From: Oscillospiraceae bacterium
GTDB taxonomy: Bacteria > Bacillota_A > Clostridia > Oscillospirales > Oscillospiraceae
Length of the DNA stretch: 20,995 nt
Direction: 5' to 3'
Assembly: GCA_017381835.1 (NCBI GenBank)
Contig: JAFOBK010000041.1
Coordinates: 1 to 20,995, forward strand
Below are positions 1-6,860 of the stretch, piece by piece. The position numbers and the translations under genes were made by a program. Every line of letters begins with the position of its first letter. The first letter of the stretch is position 1. Under the pieces are notes generated by a model. It saw only the letters and a program-made list of their open reading frames with translations, was not told the origin of the DNA and did not search any database.

Positions 1-105
1 CATCAGCTGCTTTGTACCCTCTGCGTCAATTCTCTGAATGGGAATGCCGCCAAAGCCCAGGCTGGAAATCTTCAGACCGGTCTTACCTAATACTCTATAT
101 TCCAT
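1..105 (-). CDS. Aldo/keto reductase, N-terminal fragment (cut by window edge)
   Basis: Only the first 35 codons are in the window; the gene runs off the left edge. The start is the ATG at 105-103, preceded by GGAGGAA about 7 bases upstream. The peptide begins MEYRVLGKTGLKISSLGFGG and continues IPIQR, which is the usual first beta strand of aldo/keto reductases (LGKTGLKxSxLGFG). The variant with FGGIPIQR is, from memory, common in anaerobe AKRs that carry a C-terminal ferredoxin-like domain, but that part is not visible. It would be an NAD(P)H-dependent cytoplasmic oxidoreductase. It sits downstream of the 208-4798 operon on the same strand, but a terminator and its own promoter lie between, so it is probably a separate unit. 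Confidence 0.8.
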   Translation of the reverse strand, partial: MEYRVLGKTGLKISSLGFGGIPIQRIDAEGTKQLM

Positions 106-124
106 AATATTTCCTCCAATTATC

Positions 125-155
125 GGTTTTTTCTTATTATAGCGCAGAAAAAACC
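125..155. promoter_or_regulatory. Operator-like inverted repeat on the AKR promoter
   Basis: GGTTTTTTCT at 125-134 is matched exactly by its reverse complement AGAAAAAACC at 146-155, with an 11-base centre. The repeat covers the -10 box (136-141) and much of the spacer of the promoter for the leftward AKR gene. A protein bound here would block RNA polymerase, so a repressor site is the simple reading. As RNA the arms would make a weak A/U-rich hairpin, and the right arm lies upstream of the transcription start, so a terminator is unlikely. No regulator is assigned. Confidence 0.45.
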
Positions 156-164
156 AAATGGCAA
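136..164 (-). promoter_or_regulatory. Sigma-A promoter for the leftward AKR gene
   Basis: Read on the minus strand: -35 TTGCCA (164-159, 5 of 6 to consensus), 17-base spacer, -10 TATAAT (141-136, perfect). The start codon at 105 lies about 30 bases beyond the -10, which leaves a short leader holding GGAGGAA. Confidence 0.7.
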
Positions 165-165
165 C

Positions 166-193
166 AAAAAGGACGCACCTTAGTGCGTCCTTT
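166..193 (-). terminator. Rho-independent terminator of the 208-4798 operon
   Basis: An 11-bp perfect stem (AAAGGACGCAC at 168-178 with GTGCGTCCTTT at 183-193, four-base loop) is followed on the minus strand by a run of five T (170-166). It stands 15 bases after the stop of the ceramidase-like gene, so it closes that operon and separates it from the AKR gene further left. Confidence 0.9.
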
Positions 194-207
194 CCTTTGA
201 TATTTGG

Positions 208-1584
208 TTATGCGCGCAGCTCGTCCAGCAGCTTGCAGCCTTCTTCTACGATCAACTCCGCGGAGCCAGCCTTGAAGCTGGAACTTCTTGCTTCGTAGCC
301 ACCCTCTTCATAGGCATCCATCATGGGGAAGTAACCTCTGCAGCCATTGGTCAGGCAGCAAGGCAGCACCAGATCCCAGCCTTCGGCTTCCTTCAGGCCT
401 CTGCCGACACCGGTGAAAGGCTCGCCGGGAATACCGAACAGCGCCACATTACCCACAGCAACGCCGATGAAATTCATGGGGAAGCTCTTGGGGCCATGCT
501 CCAGGCGCACCATGCGGGCAGCTTCTGCCACCACAGTGGTCAGCTCCATACCCTCAAAGGGAATTTCATCGTCCTTGCCGGCCATATGCAGATCATTGAG
601 GATATGTGCCTGCTTGGCCTCCTCAGGAGTAGGCATGGAGGAAGGAATGTCGATGGTCTTTTCCAGGGTTTTCAGGGAGTCCACATCGGTGTAATTGACC
701 TTATCGAACACCTGCAAAACCGCAGCCGCCACCACATTGCCCATATGGCGGGCATGACCGTAGCCACGGTCCACATCGTCAAAGTCATGGAATGTATCGT
801 TGAAATCGCCGCCCTTGGCATTCACATTCACATGGTTTACATCACCCTGGGCACCGTTAAAGAAGATAGACTTCACATTATCCAGGGATTTCTCCAGGCG
901 ATGACGGAACAGAGTGGGCCAGTCGCCGGAGATCAGGCTGTCGCCAACCACATCGGGATGGTTGCCGAAGTTTGCCAGGACGATGGTATCGCCTTCCCGG
1001 TCAAAGCGCAGCACATTGACACGCTCATCCACATCGCCGATGGGATGGAGAATATCGGGATTGCCCACACCGGGATTGGTACGGACCTTGCCGTCCTTCA
1101 TACGGAAGCGGCGGACAAAGGCTACCTTGGGCGCATTGCCCACAGCCCAACCCATCTTGGCAGGCTTCAAGTCCTTCAGCGCCAGCAGAGCCGCATCTGC
1201 CAGCTTCCGGCGCAGATAGTAGAAGTACTCCGGCAGCAGGGGGTGATTCTCATAGTCAGCCAGCAGCACCAGATCCTTATCATAGGTAGGGCAGGTGCTG
1301 GGGCCGGTATGGGTATGGGTAGCGTGCAGAAATACACAATCCGCAGGAAGTCCGGTGACTTCGCAGATATGGTCACGGTAAGAATTGGCAACAGTTTCAG
1401 AAAAACCGCAGTTGTCAACGCTCAGCAGCACGACCTTCTTATCTTCCACCGCCAGAGCCAGGGCATTGACTTCCAGTTCGTCCAGTACACCTTCGGCAAA
1501 ACGGGGTTTGTAGTAACCGACGATAGGGATGCCCAGAGGCGGCGTAACATCCAGACGGCCAAAGCCGGCCAGCAATTTATTCAT
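208..1584 (-). CDS. Neutral/alkaline ceramidase-like family protein
   Basis: A 458-residue protein of the neutral/alkaline non-lysosomal ceramidase N-terminal domain family. In order: a beta strand with DVTPPLG near residues 12-18; HATHTHTGP at 87-95, matching the family's THTHSGP zinc-site segment; NFGNHPDVVG at 205-214, with the second expected zinc histidine; GDWP at 220-223; and NGAQGDVNH at 243-251. In characterised ceramidases the last segment reads GDVSPN, and its serine is the amidase nucleophile; here that place is Asn250. There is no signal peptide, and the length suits the catalytic domain alone without the C-terminal immunoglobulin-like domain. A metal-dependent cytoplasmic hydrolase acting on something other than ceramide is more likely than a ceramidase. 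Last gene of its operon, 13 bases after the YhcH-like gene; AGAGGTT precedes the ATG. Confidence 0.82.
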   Translation of the reverse strand: MNKLLAGFGRLDVTPPLGIPIVGYYKPRFAEGVLDELEVNALALAVEDKKVVLLSVDNCGFSETVANSYRDHICEVTGLPADCVFLHATHTHTGPSTCPTYDKDLVLLADYENHPLLPEYFYYLRRKLADAALLALKDLKPAKMGWAVGNAPKVAFVRRFRMKDGKVRTNPGVGNPDILHPIGDVDERVNVLRFDREGDTIVLANFGNHPDVVGDSLISGDWPTLFRHRLEKSLDNVKSIFFNGAQGDVNHVNVNAKGGDFNDTFHDFDDVDRGYGHARHMGNVVAAAVLQVFDKVNYTDVDSLKTLEKTIDIPSSMPTPEEAKQAHILNDLHMAGKDDEIPFEGMELTTVVAEAARMVRLEHGPKSFPMNFIGVAVGNVALFGIPGEPFTGVGRGLKEAEGWDLVLPCCLTNGCRGYFPMMDAYEEGGYEARSSSFKAGSAELIVEEGCKLLDELRA

Positions 1585-1597
1585 AGGGTAACCTCTC

Positions 1598-2056
1598 TTA
1601 CAGCAGAACCTTGCCTACGATCTTCTTTACATTCTTTGCCTCACCGTACCAGCAGTTGGGCGCATGGGCATCCTGGGGCAGCAGGATGATGAAGCTGCCT
1701 GCGGTCAGATGAATGGGAGTAGCATCCGCATCAAAATCAGCCAGCAGGTAATCGCCGTCGGGATTATACTCAGAAGTGATGTTGCTCAGCTGAGAAACGG
1801 GCTTAACATAGATGGTCTCCTCACCTTCTACCATGTACATCACATCGGCATATGCGCGGTGTGCCTCGAACTTGGCATTGGCGGGGTCATTGGTGGTGTA
1901 AGCATTGCGGTTCAGGAAAACCTTGTCGCCGTCGATCTCAATTCTGCCGGTCTCATAGTTTTCGGGAGTGTAAGCAGCAACAGCCTTCAGAGCCAGGTCC
2001 AGACCTGCATGCAGGCCAGCGTAGGAAGCAGCGTTTTCAATAATATCCAGAATCAT
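1598..2056 (-). CDS. YhcH/YjgK/YiaL (NanQ/EbgC-like) family protein
   Basis: A 152-residue single-domain cupin-like protein of the YhcH/YjgK/YiaL family. Visible family marks are FEAHRAYADV (residues 63-72, compare the family's LEAHRxYxDI), EGEE at 77-80, and LPQDAHAPN at 126-134, whose histidine (131), with Glu64 and His66, would form the metal site. E. coli NanQ (YhcH) of this family speeds interconversion of sialic-acid anomers; YiaL and EbgC act in other sugar pathways, so a sugar-anomer or small-sugar role is the safe statement. The start is the ATG at 2056, with GGAG 8 bases ahead. It lies between the DapA-like aldolase and the ceramidase-like gene; pairing with a DapA-superfamily aldolase is typical of sialic-acid loci. 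Confidence 0.88.
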   Translation of the reverse strand: MILDIIENAASYAGLHAGLDLALKAVAAYTPENYETGRIEIDGDKVFLNRNAYTTNDPANAKFEAHRAYADVMYMVEGEETIYVKPVSQLSNITSEYNPDGDYLLADFDADATPIHLTAGSFIILLPQDAHAPNCWYGEAKNVKKIVGKVLL

Positions 2057-2081
2057 CGTATTTTCTCCTTATATAAATGTA

Positions 2082-2119
2082 TTTGAAAAGACCTTCCGGG
2101 CAGAATCTACCCGGAAGGT
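2082..2119 (-). other. Intra-operon hairpin, possible attenuating terminator
   Basis: A perfect 10-bp stem: ACCTTCCGGG at 2091-2100 pairs with CCCGGAAGGT at 2110-2119 around a nine-base loop. On the minus strand it is followed by CTTTTC, a short U run. It lies between the DapA-like aldolase (stop 2130) and the YhcH-like gene (start 2056). It may reduce transcription into the last two genes or protect the upstream message's 3' end. Confidence 0.65.
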
Positions 2120-2129
2120 ATGGGATTCA

Positions 2130-3011
2130 TTAGATTTCGCCCATTGCCTTCAGGGCAGCGGTGACTCTTTCCTTATCAGCATCGGGAATATCACGGTTGT
2201 AGTCCTGTGCAAAGTTACCCTCGCAGCCCAGCAGGTTCATAGCATGGGTGAATGCCTTCATGAGGCACGGAGTGGTCAGGAACAGATTGCGCAGAGCCAG
2301 GATGTCATCCAGGTGCTTGCCTGCAGCTGCGTAATCGTCAGCAGCCAGAGCCTGGTACATCTTCTGAGCGGTCTTGGGAGTGCATGCGAACATGCCGTCC
2401 AGGTTCTTGTTGATGCCCCACTTGTAAGCGATATCGAAATCATCGATATTGGAGTACATCATGGTGAAGTCCTCAGGGCGATCCTCTGCACGGTGCAGAA
2501 TTCTCTGAGTAACCAGGTTGCCGGACTTGATGCCCTTGATCAGGGGGTTCTTCCACAGACGCTTAACGGTAGCGGGAGCAGTTGCGGTCTTGGTAACAAC
2601 AGCCAGGTCGTACAGATAAGTATGTCTGCCGGAACGGTTAGCGATCTCGTTATAGAAGTCGTAAATGTTATCCTGGGTAACAGTTGCATAGTAAGGCACG
2701 GTGGAGACGATGCCGTCAATGCCGTCGATATCCTTCAGTGCTTCCACGCGGTCCATAACGCGGTGGATGGATACATCGGTGACGCCTACCAGCACGGGGA
2801 TTCTGCCCTTGGCAGCCTTAACGCTCTCAGCCGCTACCTTGGCATACTCGTCCTGCTTGATATAAGTCATCTGACCCATGGAACCCATGACCAGCAATCC
2901 GGACGCGCCGGCTTCGATCTGCTGCTCGATCTGGTTTGCCATACTGCCGGGAATAAAATTGCCGTTTTCATCCAGGGGAGTGCCTAATGCAGTGTAAAAA
3001 CCCTTTTCCAT
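2130..3011 (-). CDS. DapA/NanA-superfamily class I aldolase (lyase)
   Basis: A 293-residue TIM-barrel protein of the dihydrodipicolinate synthase / N-acetylneuraminate lyase superfamily. These cytoplasmic enzymes form a Schiff base with pyruvate or a 2-keto acid. Tyr134 (YLYD) and Lys162 (KGIKSG) fall exactly where the family's catalytic tyrosine and lysine lie, and TVPYY at 104-108 matches the TPYY segment. The usual GxxGE loop reads GSMGQ at 43-47, and YLYDLAVVT replaces YNxP. The substrate is therefore not lysine biosynthesis and not clearly sialic acid; a 2-keto-3-deoxy sugar acid is a fair guess. The ATG at 3011 is chosen because GGAGGAA lies 6 bases before it; an in-frame TTG upstream would overlap that ribosome site. 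It lies 55 bases after the AKR gene in the same operon. Confidence 0.88.
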   Translation of the reverse strand: MEKGFYTALGTPLDENGNFIPGSMANQIEQQIEAGASGLLVMGSMGQMTYIKQDEYAKVAAESVKAAKGRIPVLVGVTDVSIHRVMDRVEALKDIDGIDGIVSTVPYYATVTQDNIYDFYNEIANRSGRHTYLYDLAVVTKTATAPATVKRLWKNPLIKGIKSGNLVTQRILHRAEDRPEDFTMMYSNIDDFDIAYKWGINKNLDGMFACTPKTAQKMYQALAADDYAAAGKHLDDILALRNLFLTTPCLMKAFTHAMNLLGCEGNFAQDYNRDIPDADKERVTAALKAMGEI

Positions 3012-3066
3012 TATAATTTCCTCCAATTTATTTTTTCCTGTTTAATCGGTTACCCGATGTGTTTTC

Positions 3067-3987
3067 TTACCAAATTCTGGGATCCAGCACTCTGCGGGGG
3101 GTATCCAGGAAAGCCTTACGCAGAGCGTCCATATGATCAGCAGTCAGCTGCAGGCGGCCGGCGATCATATCGCAATTGCTTGCTACCTGCTCAGGGGTCT
3201 GGCAGCCCAGCACCACAGAGGTGACCGCAGGTACGCTCAGCACATAGCTCAGCGCCAGCACAGCGGGGCTGACTTCAAATTCCCGGCACAGCGCCTGGAA
3301 CTTTTCCAAAGTGGGATAGCAGAACGCCATCTTCTCAGGAAGCTTCTGAGGATCCATAAACACCAGGCCCTGCAGGAATACGCTTCTGGTAAAGACGCAT
3401 TTGCCTGCCTTCTCCAGCGCTTCCAGTTCACCGCTCTCCTGCTTGCCCCAGTCGAACACATTCAGAGGGATCTGCATGGCATCGAATTCAGAATCCGCCA
3501 TCACCCGGTAGTCATGCTCGGAGTAAGCAGAGATGGCGCTGGTACGGATCACACCGGATGCCTTCAGATCCGCAAACACCTTGGTGCATACCTCGGGGTT
3601 CTTCGCATAGTCGGCAAAGTCATGGAGCATCAGCATATCCAGCTTGTCCACCTGCAGATCCGCACAGCACTTTTCCGTCTGGCGGAGGATGTCATCCCGC
3701 AAAGCATCCTTGGAGCTATGATCCAGAGGGCCGATCTTGGTAATGATATTGGGCTTGGGGCCACGGTCTGCAGCTACCCAATTACCGATGACCTTCTCGG
3801 AATCACCGTAGTTATTGGCTGTATCCCAGGTGTTGACGCCCAGCTTGGCTGCGGCATCCAGCACCGCAAAGGCTGCATCCTGGGTAGGCTTCTTGGTAGA
3901 ACCCACCATACCATAGTCGATGCCCAACTGAACGGTACCTAAAGTAAAGAGCGATACATCCAAATCCTTGATCTTACGATAATCCAT
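3067..3987 (-). CDS. Aldo/keto reductase
   Basis: A 306-residue cytoplasmic NAD(P)H-dependent aldo/keto reductase. The catalytic set is visible: Asp55 and Tyr60 (WDTANNYGDSE), Lys84 (IITKIG) and His122 (LMLHDF). C-terminal SVVLGCQTPEQVASN matches the nucleotide-phosphate binding segment. It would reduce a sugar, aldehyde or ketone, or work in the oxidising direction. The ATG at 3987 is preceded by AAGGAGG with good spacing; a longer in-frame extension would overlap the upstream SDR gene and is not needed. It starts 10 bases after the SDR stop, so the two are surely co-transcribed. It closely resembles the AKR at 18934-19866 (same GTVQLG start, LDMLMLH motif and similar tail), so the locus holds a paralogous pair. 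Confidence 0.92.
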   Translation of the reverse strand: MDYRKIKDLDVSLFTLGTVQLGIDYGMVGSTKKPTQDAAFAVLDAAAKLGVNTWDTANNYGDSEKVIGNWVAADRGPKPNIITKIGPLDHSSKDALRDDILRQTEKCCADLQVDKLDMLMLHDFADYAKNPEVCTKVFADLKASGVIRTSAISAYSEHDYRVMADSEFDAMQIPLNVFDWGKQESGELEALEKAGKCVFTRSVFLQGLVFMDPQKLPEKMAFCYPTLEKFQALCREFEVSPAVLALSYVLSVPAVTSVVLGCQTPEQVASNCDMIAGRLQLTADHMDALRKAFLDTPRRVLDPRIW

Positions 3988-3997
3988 AAGTTCCTCC

Positions 3998-4798
3998 TTA
4001 CCAGATAGTCCAGCCGCCATCCATGACGATGGTTTCACCGGTCACATAGTTGGCTGCCTCGGAAGCCAGGAAGCAAACGGGACCCTTGATATCGTCTTCA
4101 TTTGCCCAGCAGCCCAAGGGGCAGTTGTCAATATAAGTCTTCTGGAAGGCCTGCTTATCGGGATCATCTGCAAGACCCGGGTTGAAGCCGCCGGGTGCGA
4201 TGGCATTGACACGGATATGGTGCTTGCCGTAACGGCCGGCCATATACTTGGTCATACCGATCATTGCCCACTTTTCCGTGGTATAGTTCACAGGCTGATC
4301 GCCCCAAGTTTCAGGATAGAAGGGGAAATGGGGGCAGTCCAGGCCACGCATAGAGCTGATATTGATGATGCTGCCGCTTTCGGCGGGGATCATATACTCC
4401 AAAACCGCCTGGCTCAGCAGCAGCTGACCCTGCAGGTTGGTATCGGCAGAGGCCTGGAGCTTTTCACGGGTAGCATCCTGGAGGCTGACCATATTTCTGC
4501 GGTCAACGGCATTATTCACAAGGATATCGATCTTTCCGTAACGGTCGTAAACTTCCTTGGCAAGCGCCTTGATGGAATCATCACTGCTCAGATCCAAAGA
4601 CAGGCCGATTGCTTCATGGCCACGCTCCCGCAGTTCGGCAGCGTATTCTTCACACTTAGCACCGTTACGAGAGGCAATCACCACAGTTGCATCCATTTCG
4701 CACAGACCTTCCGTAATGGAAGAGCCGTAAAGACCACGGCCGCCGGTGACAATCGCTACCTTACCCTTCAGGCTGAACAAGTCCTTGGCATGCTTCAT
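3998..4798 (-). CDS. SDR-family dehydrogenase/reductase
   Basis: A 266-residue classical short-chain dehydrogenase/reductase. The cofactor motif is TGGRGLYG at 18-25, NNA is at 95-97, structural Asn121, catalytic Ser148 or Ser149 (INISSM), and Tyr172 with Lys176 (YTTEK). The C-terminus ends VTGETIVMDGGWTIW, the usual VTGxxxxVDGG tail. The enzymes are cytoplasmic NAD(P)-dependent oxidoreductases, here most likely oxidising a sugar or sugar-acid hydroxyl, as in the gluconate 5-dehydrogenase-like group. An ATG at 4798 with AAAGGATG upstream is taken as start; an in-frame TTG two codons earlier is possible. First gene of the leftward operon, with a promoter about 60 bases ahead. Confidence 0.92.
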   Translation of the reverse strand: MKHAKDLFSLKGKVAIVTGGRGLYGSSITEGLCEMDATVVIASRNGAKCEEYAAELRERGHEAIGLSLDLSSDDSIKALAKEVYDRYGKIDILVNNAVDRRNMVSLQDATREKLQASADTNLQGQLLLSQAVLEYMIPAESGSIINISSMRGLDCPHFPFYPETWGDQPVNYTTEKWAMIGMTKYMAGRYGKHHIRVNAIAPGGFNPGLADDPDKQAFQKTYIDNCPLGCWANEDDIKGPVCFLASEAANYVTGETIVMDGGWTIW

Positions 4799-4855
4799 CG
4801 TCAAATCATCCTTTCTTCATTAGAAAACGAAAACGCAATATGATATGCTACTATC

Positions 4856-4883
4856 ATTATACTTTGATTTCATCCAAATGCAA
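4856..4883 (-). promoter_or_regulatory. Promoter of the leftward five-gene operon
   Basis: On the minus strand a perfect -10 TATAAT (4861-4856) follows a poor -35 TTGCAT (4883-4878) at 16 bases. A good -10 with a poor -35 suits a promoter needing an activator, and an AraC-type gene lies just upstream. The predicted start is about 50 bases before the SDR ATG. Confidence 0.65.
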
Positions 4884-4895
4884 CGGCACAAACTG

Positions 4896-4908
4896 TCATA
4901 AATTATGA
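4896..4908. promoter_or_regulatory. Short palindrome upstream of the operon promoter
   Basis: TCATAAATTATGA is a 13-base palindrome (six-base arms, one central base) ending 13 bases upstream of the -35 box of the leftward operon. That position, around -60, is where class I activators commonly bind. The adjacent AraC-type protein is the natural candidate but the link is inference. Confidence 0.35.
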
Positions 4909-4931
4909 ATTTTTGGCGCAAAAAGACGGTC

Positions 4932-5774
4932 TTACGCTCCCCGCTTTTCCCGGCGGTACTGGGCAGGGGTGATACCCGTATGCTGACGAAAGGCGCGGAA
5001 GAATGCCGCATTGTCCGCATAGCCCACCTTGGTGCTGATCTCATTGACACTGGCATCGGTACTACGCAGCAGATACCGGGCCAAATCCATTCTGGAATTG
5101 ATCAGCTTCTGACGGAAGCTGATACCGTAGAGTGTCTGCATTTTCCGGATCAGCTGCCTCTGAGAGCAGTGCAAATACTCCGCCAGTTCCTGACGGGTCT
5201 GCCGCTCCGGAGGATACTGGGCAAAGAAATTATCAATCCGCTCGATCTCATCCTCCTGGGTCAGCGCTTTCTCCTTCCGGGAAGTCTGCGCCGTTCCTGC
5301 CTGCACTCTGCGCAGACACAGGATCATCAGCTGGGAAAACTGGGCGCTTGTCAGCTCCTGGCTGAGAAAGGTGTCCTCATCCATCTCCGTAAGGATATCC
5401 CGGCAAACAGCCACTGCCTGACTGCCTGGGTCAAAAAAGCGGTAACCGGTGCGGTGTATGCTCTCCAGGGCATCCGCAAGGGAGGGATCTACAGAAAAAG
5501 AAAGGGAAAATCTGCAAAAGGGTTCCGAGACCGTGCTGGGGGCATGGAATACATTGGGCGCGATCAGAACTGCCTGCCCCGGCGCCATGGGGTGGGTCTT
5601 CTCGTCAAAGGCCAGGGTACAGGTGCCCTCCAGGATAATATGCAGTTCATAGCAGGTATTGCTGTGACGGGCGGTATTCCAGCAGCTGCGGTTGGCTGCA
5701 GCCAGGCCGCCCCAGGCCAGGTATGGGATCAGCCGGCTGAGGGGAGCCTCCCAGGGTTTTGTGATTTTACTCAT
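4932..5774 (-). CDS. AraC-family transcriptional regulator
   Basis: A 280-residue regulator with an N-terminal cupin-type sensing domain (about 15-110; the strand pattern includes HIILEGTCTLAF and the MAPGQAVLIAPNVFHAP cupin hairpin) and a C-terminal double helix-turn-helix domain (about 178-275). The second HTH reads SVNEISTKVGYADNAAFFRAF, and the ending TGITPAQYRR is the family hallmark. The first HTH is QELAEYLHCSQRQLIRKM. Proteins of this kind bind a sugar or sugar derivative and activate catabolic promoters. The gene is divergent from the HpaI-like aldolase and upstream of the SDR-led operon, so both are likely targets. The ATG at 5774 has only a weak ribosome site (GTGGATG), which suggests low expression. 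Confidence 0.93.
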   Translation of the reverse strand: MSKITKPWEAPLSRLIPYLAWGGLAAANRSCWNTARHSNTCYELHIILEGTCTLAFDEKTHPMAPGQAVLIAPNVFHAPSTVSEPFCRFSLSFSVDPSLADALESIHRTGYRFFDPGSQAVAVCRDILTEMDEDTFLSQELTSAQFSQLMILCLRRVQAGTAQTSRKEKALTQEDEIERIDNFFAQYPPERQTRQELAEYLHCSQRQLIRKMQTLYGISFRQKLINSRMDLARYLLRSTDASVNEISTKVGYADNAAFFRAFRQHTGITPAQYRREKRGA

Positions 5775-5823
5775 ATGTATACATCCACTACTATATAATA
5801 AAAGAAATCATCACTGTATTATC

Positions 5824-5852
5824 ACTTTATCAAACTTACGCCGCTTCGTCAA
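5824..5852 (-). promoter_or_regulatory. Promoter of the AraC-type gene
   Basis: On the minus strand: -35 TTGACG (5852-5847, 5 of 6), 17-base spacer, -10 TAAAGT (5829-5824, 4 of 6). About 50 bases of leader precede the ATG at 5774. It is back to back with the aldolase promoter at 5894-5922, with about 40 bases between their -35 boxes. Confidence 0.55.
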
Positions 5853-5893
5853 TAAGCAGCCGCAAGTTCCTTATGAAAGATGCTATGTTTTAG

Positions 5894-5922
5894 TTGACAA
5901 GTGCTTCCTTTCTTTGTACTAT
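5894..5922 (+). promoter_or_regulatory. Promoter of the HpaI-like aldolase gene
   Basis: TTGACA (5894-5899, perfect), 17-base spacer, TACTAT (5917-5922, 5 of 6). The transcription start would be near 5929, giving a leader of about 70 bases. An 8-bp palindrome GAAATTTC (5942-5949), flanked by GTGA and TCAC, lies just after the predicted start and might be an operator. Confidence 0.75.
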
Positions 5923-6001
5923 TTGTTTAGGCGAGTGATACGAAATTTCACCACTGATGTTTACATTCCCATTGACAAGACGAGAAAGGAAAGTGTATCA
6001 A

Positions 6002-6820
6002 ATGGCTGAATCTTATTATGGCAATACCGGCGCAATGAAAATGCGCGAGAGCCGCGTGCTGAGAAAGCTGCGGGCTGGCAAGGTCGCTACCTGTATGAAG
6101 CTGAATCTGCTGGATCCTCGTATCGCAGAGCTGGCAGGTATGTGCGGTTTTGACTGCATTTGGATCGATATGGAGCATGTTCCCACCGACTATACCACCG
6201 TCGAAAATATGGTCCGTGCTGCAAAGATCTATGACACCGACGTTCTGACCCGTGTTGCAAGAGGCCCCTACAGCAATATGACCGTTCCCCTGGAAGCTGA
6301 CTCCACCGGTATCATGGTTCCTCACCTGATGAGCCTGGAAGATGCCAAGCAGGTTGTCTACTACACTAAGTTCCACCCCATCGGCCGTCGCCCCATTGAT
6401 GGCGGCAACGCTGACGGCAAGTTCTGTCTGATCGATGCCAACGATTACATCCAGCAGGCAAATGACCAGCGCTTTGTCATCGTTCAGATTGAAGATCCCG
6501 AGCCTCTGGCTGAGCTGGAAGAGATCTGCCAGCTGCCCGGCATCGACATGATCTTCTTCGGCCCCGCTGACTTCTCCCAGGGCGCCGGTTATCCCAACGA
6601 TTTCGGCAACCCCGAGCTGCTGGAAGTCAAGAAGCTGATCGCCAAGACCGCACGCAAGTACGGCAAGTTCGCCGGTACCGTCGGCGGCCCCGGCAACCAG
6701 GACGAGCTGATCGCTATGGGTTACCAGTTCATCAACCTGGGCGCAGACGTTGTGGCTCTGTCCAACTACTTCAAGGGTATTGTGGACGGCTGCACTGACA
6801 AGGATGCCAAGATGCCTTAA
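6002..6820 (+). CDS. HpcH/HpaI-family class II aldolase
   Basis: A 272-residue cytoplasmic aldolase of the HpcH/HpaI family, which uses a divalent metal to cleave 2-keto-3-deoxy acids into pyruvate and an aldehyde (GarL, RhmA, HpaI). The active-site residues are visible: Asp56, Glu58 and His59 (WIDMEH), Arg84 (LTRVAR), Gln162 and Glu164 (VQIEDPEP), and Asp190 (FFGPADFS), where Glu164 and Asp190 should hold the metal. GIMVPHL at 103-109 is also typical. The ATG at 6002 is chosen over an in-frame ATG at 5957 because GAAAGGA lies just before it and MAESYYGN is a plausible N-terminus. Single-gene unit with its own promoter and terminator, divergent from the AraC regulator. Aldehyde acceptor unknown. 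Confidence 0.93.
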   Translation: MAESYYGNTGAMKMRESRVLRKLRAGKVATCMKLNLLDPRIAELAGMCGFDCIWIDMEHVPTDYTTVENMVRAAKIYDTDVLTRVARGPYSNMTVPLEADSTGIMVPHLMSLEDAKQVVYYTKFHPIGRRPIDGGNADGKFCLIDANDYIQQANDQRFVIVQIEDPEPLAELEEICQLPGIDMIFFGPADFSQGAGYPNDFGNPELLEVKKLIAKTARKYGKFAGTVGGPGNQDELIAMGYQFINLGADVVALSNYFKGIVDGCTDKDAKMP

Positions 6821-6830
6821 TGCTATATGT

Positions 6831-6860
6831 AAAAGGGTGTACCGGAAGGTACACCCTTTT
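6831..6860 (+). terminator. Rho-independent terminator after the aldolase gene
   Basis: A perfect 13-bp stem: AAAAGGGTGTACC (6831-6843), loop GGAA, GGTACACCCTTTT (6848-6860). The A and T runs are part of the stem, so it could act in both directions. It starts 10 bases after the aldolase stop codon. Confidence 0.9.

Noticed and set aside
2130..3026. Longer start for the DapA-type gene at a TTG (3026)
   Set aside because: That start would place the GGAGG ribosome site inside the coding region; the ATG at 3011 has that site at the right distance.
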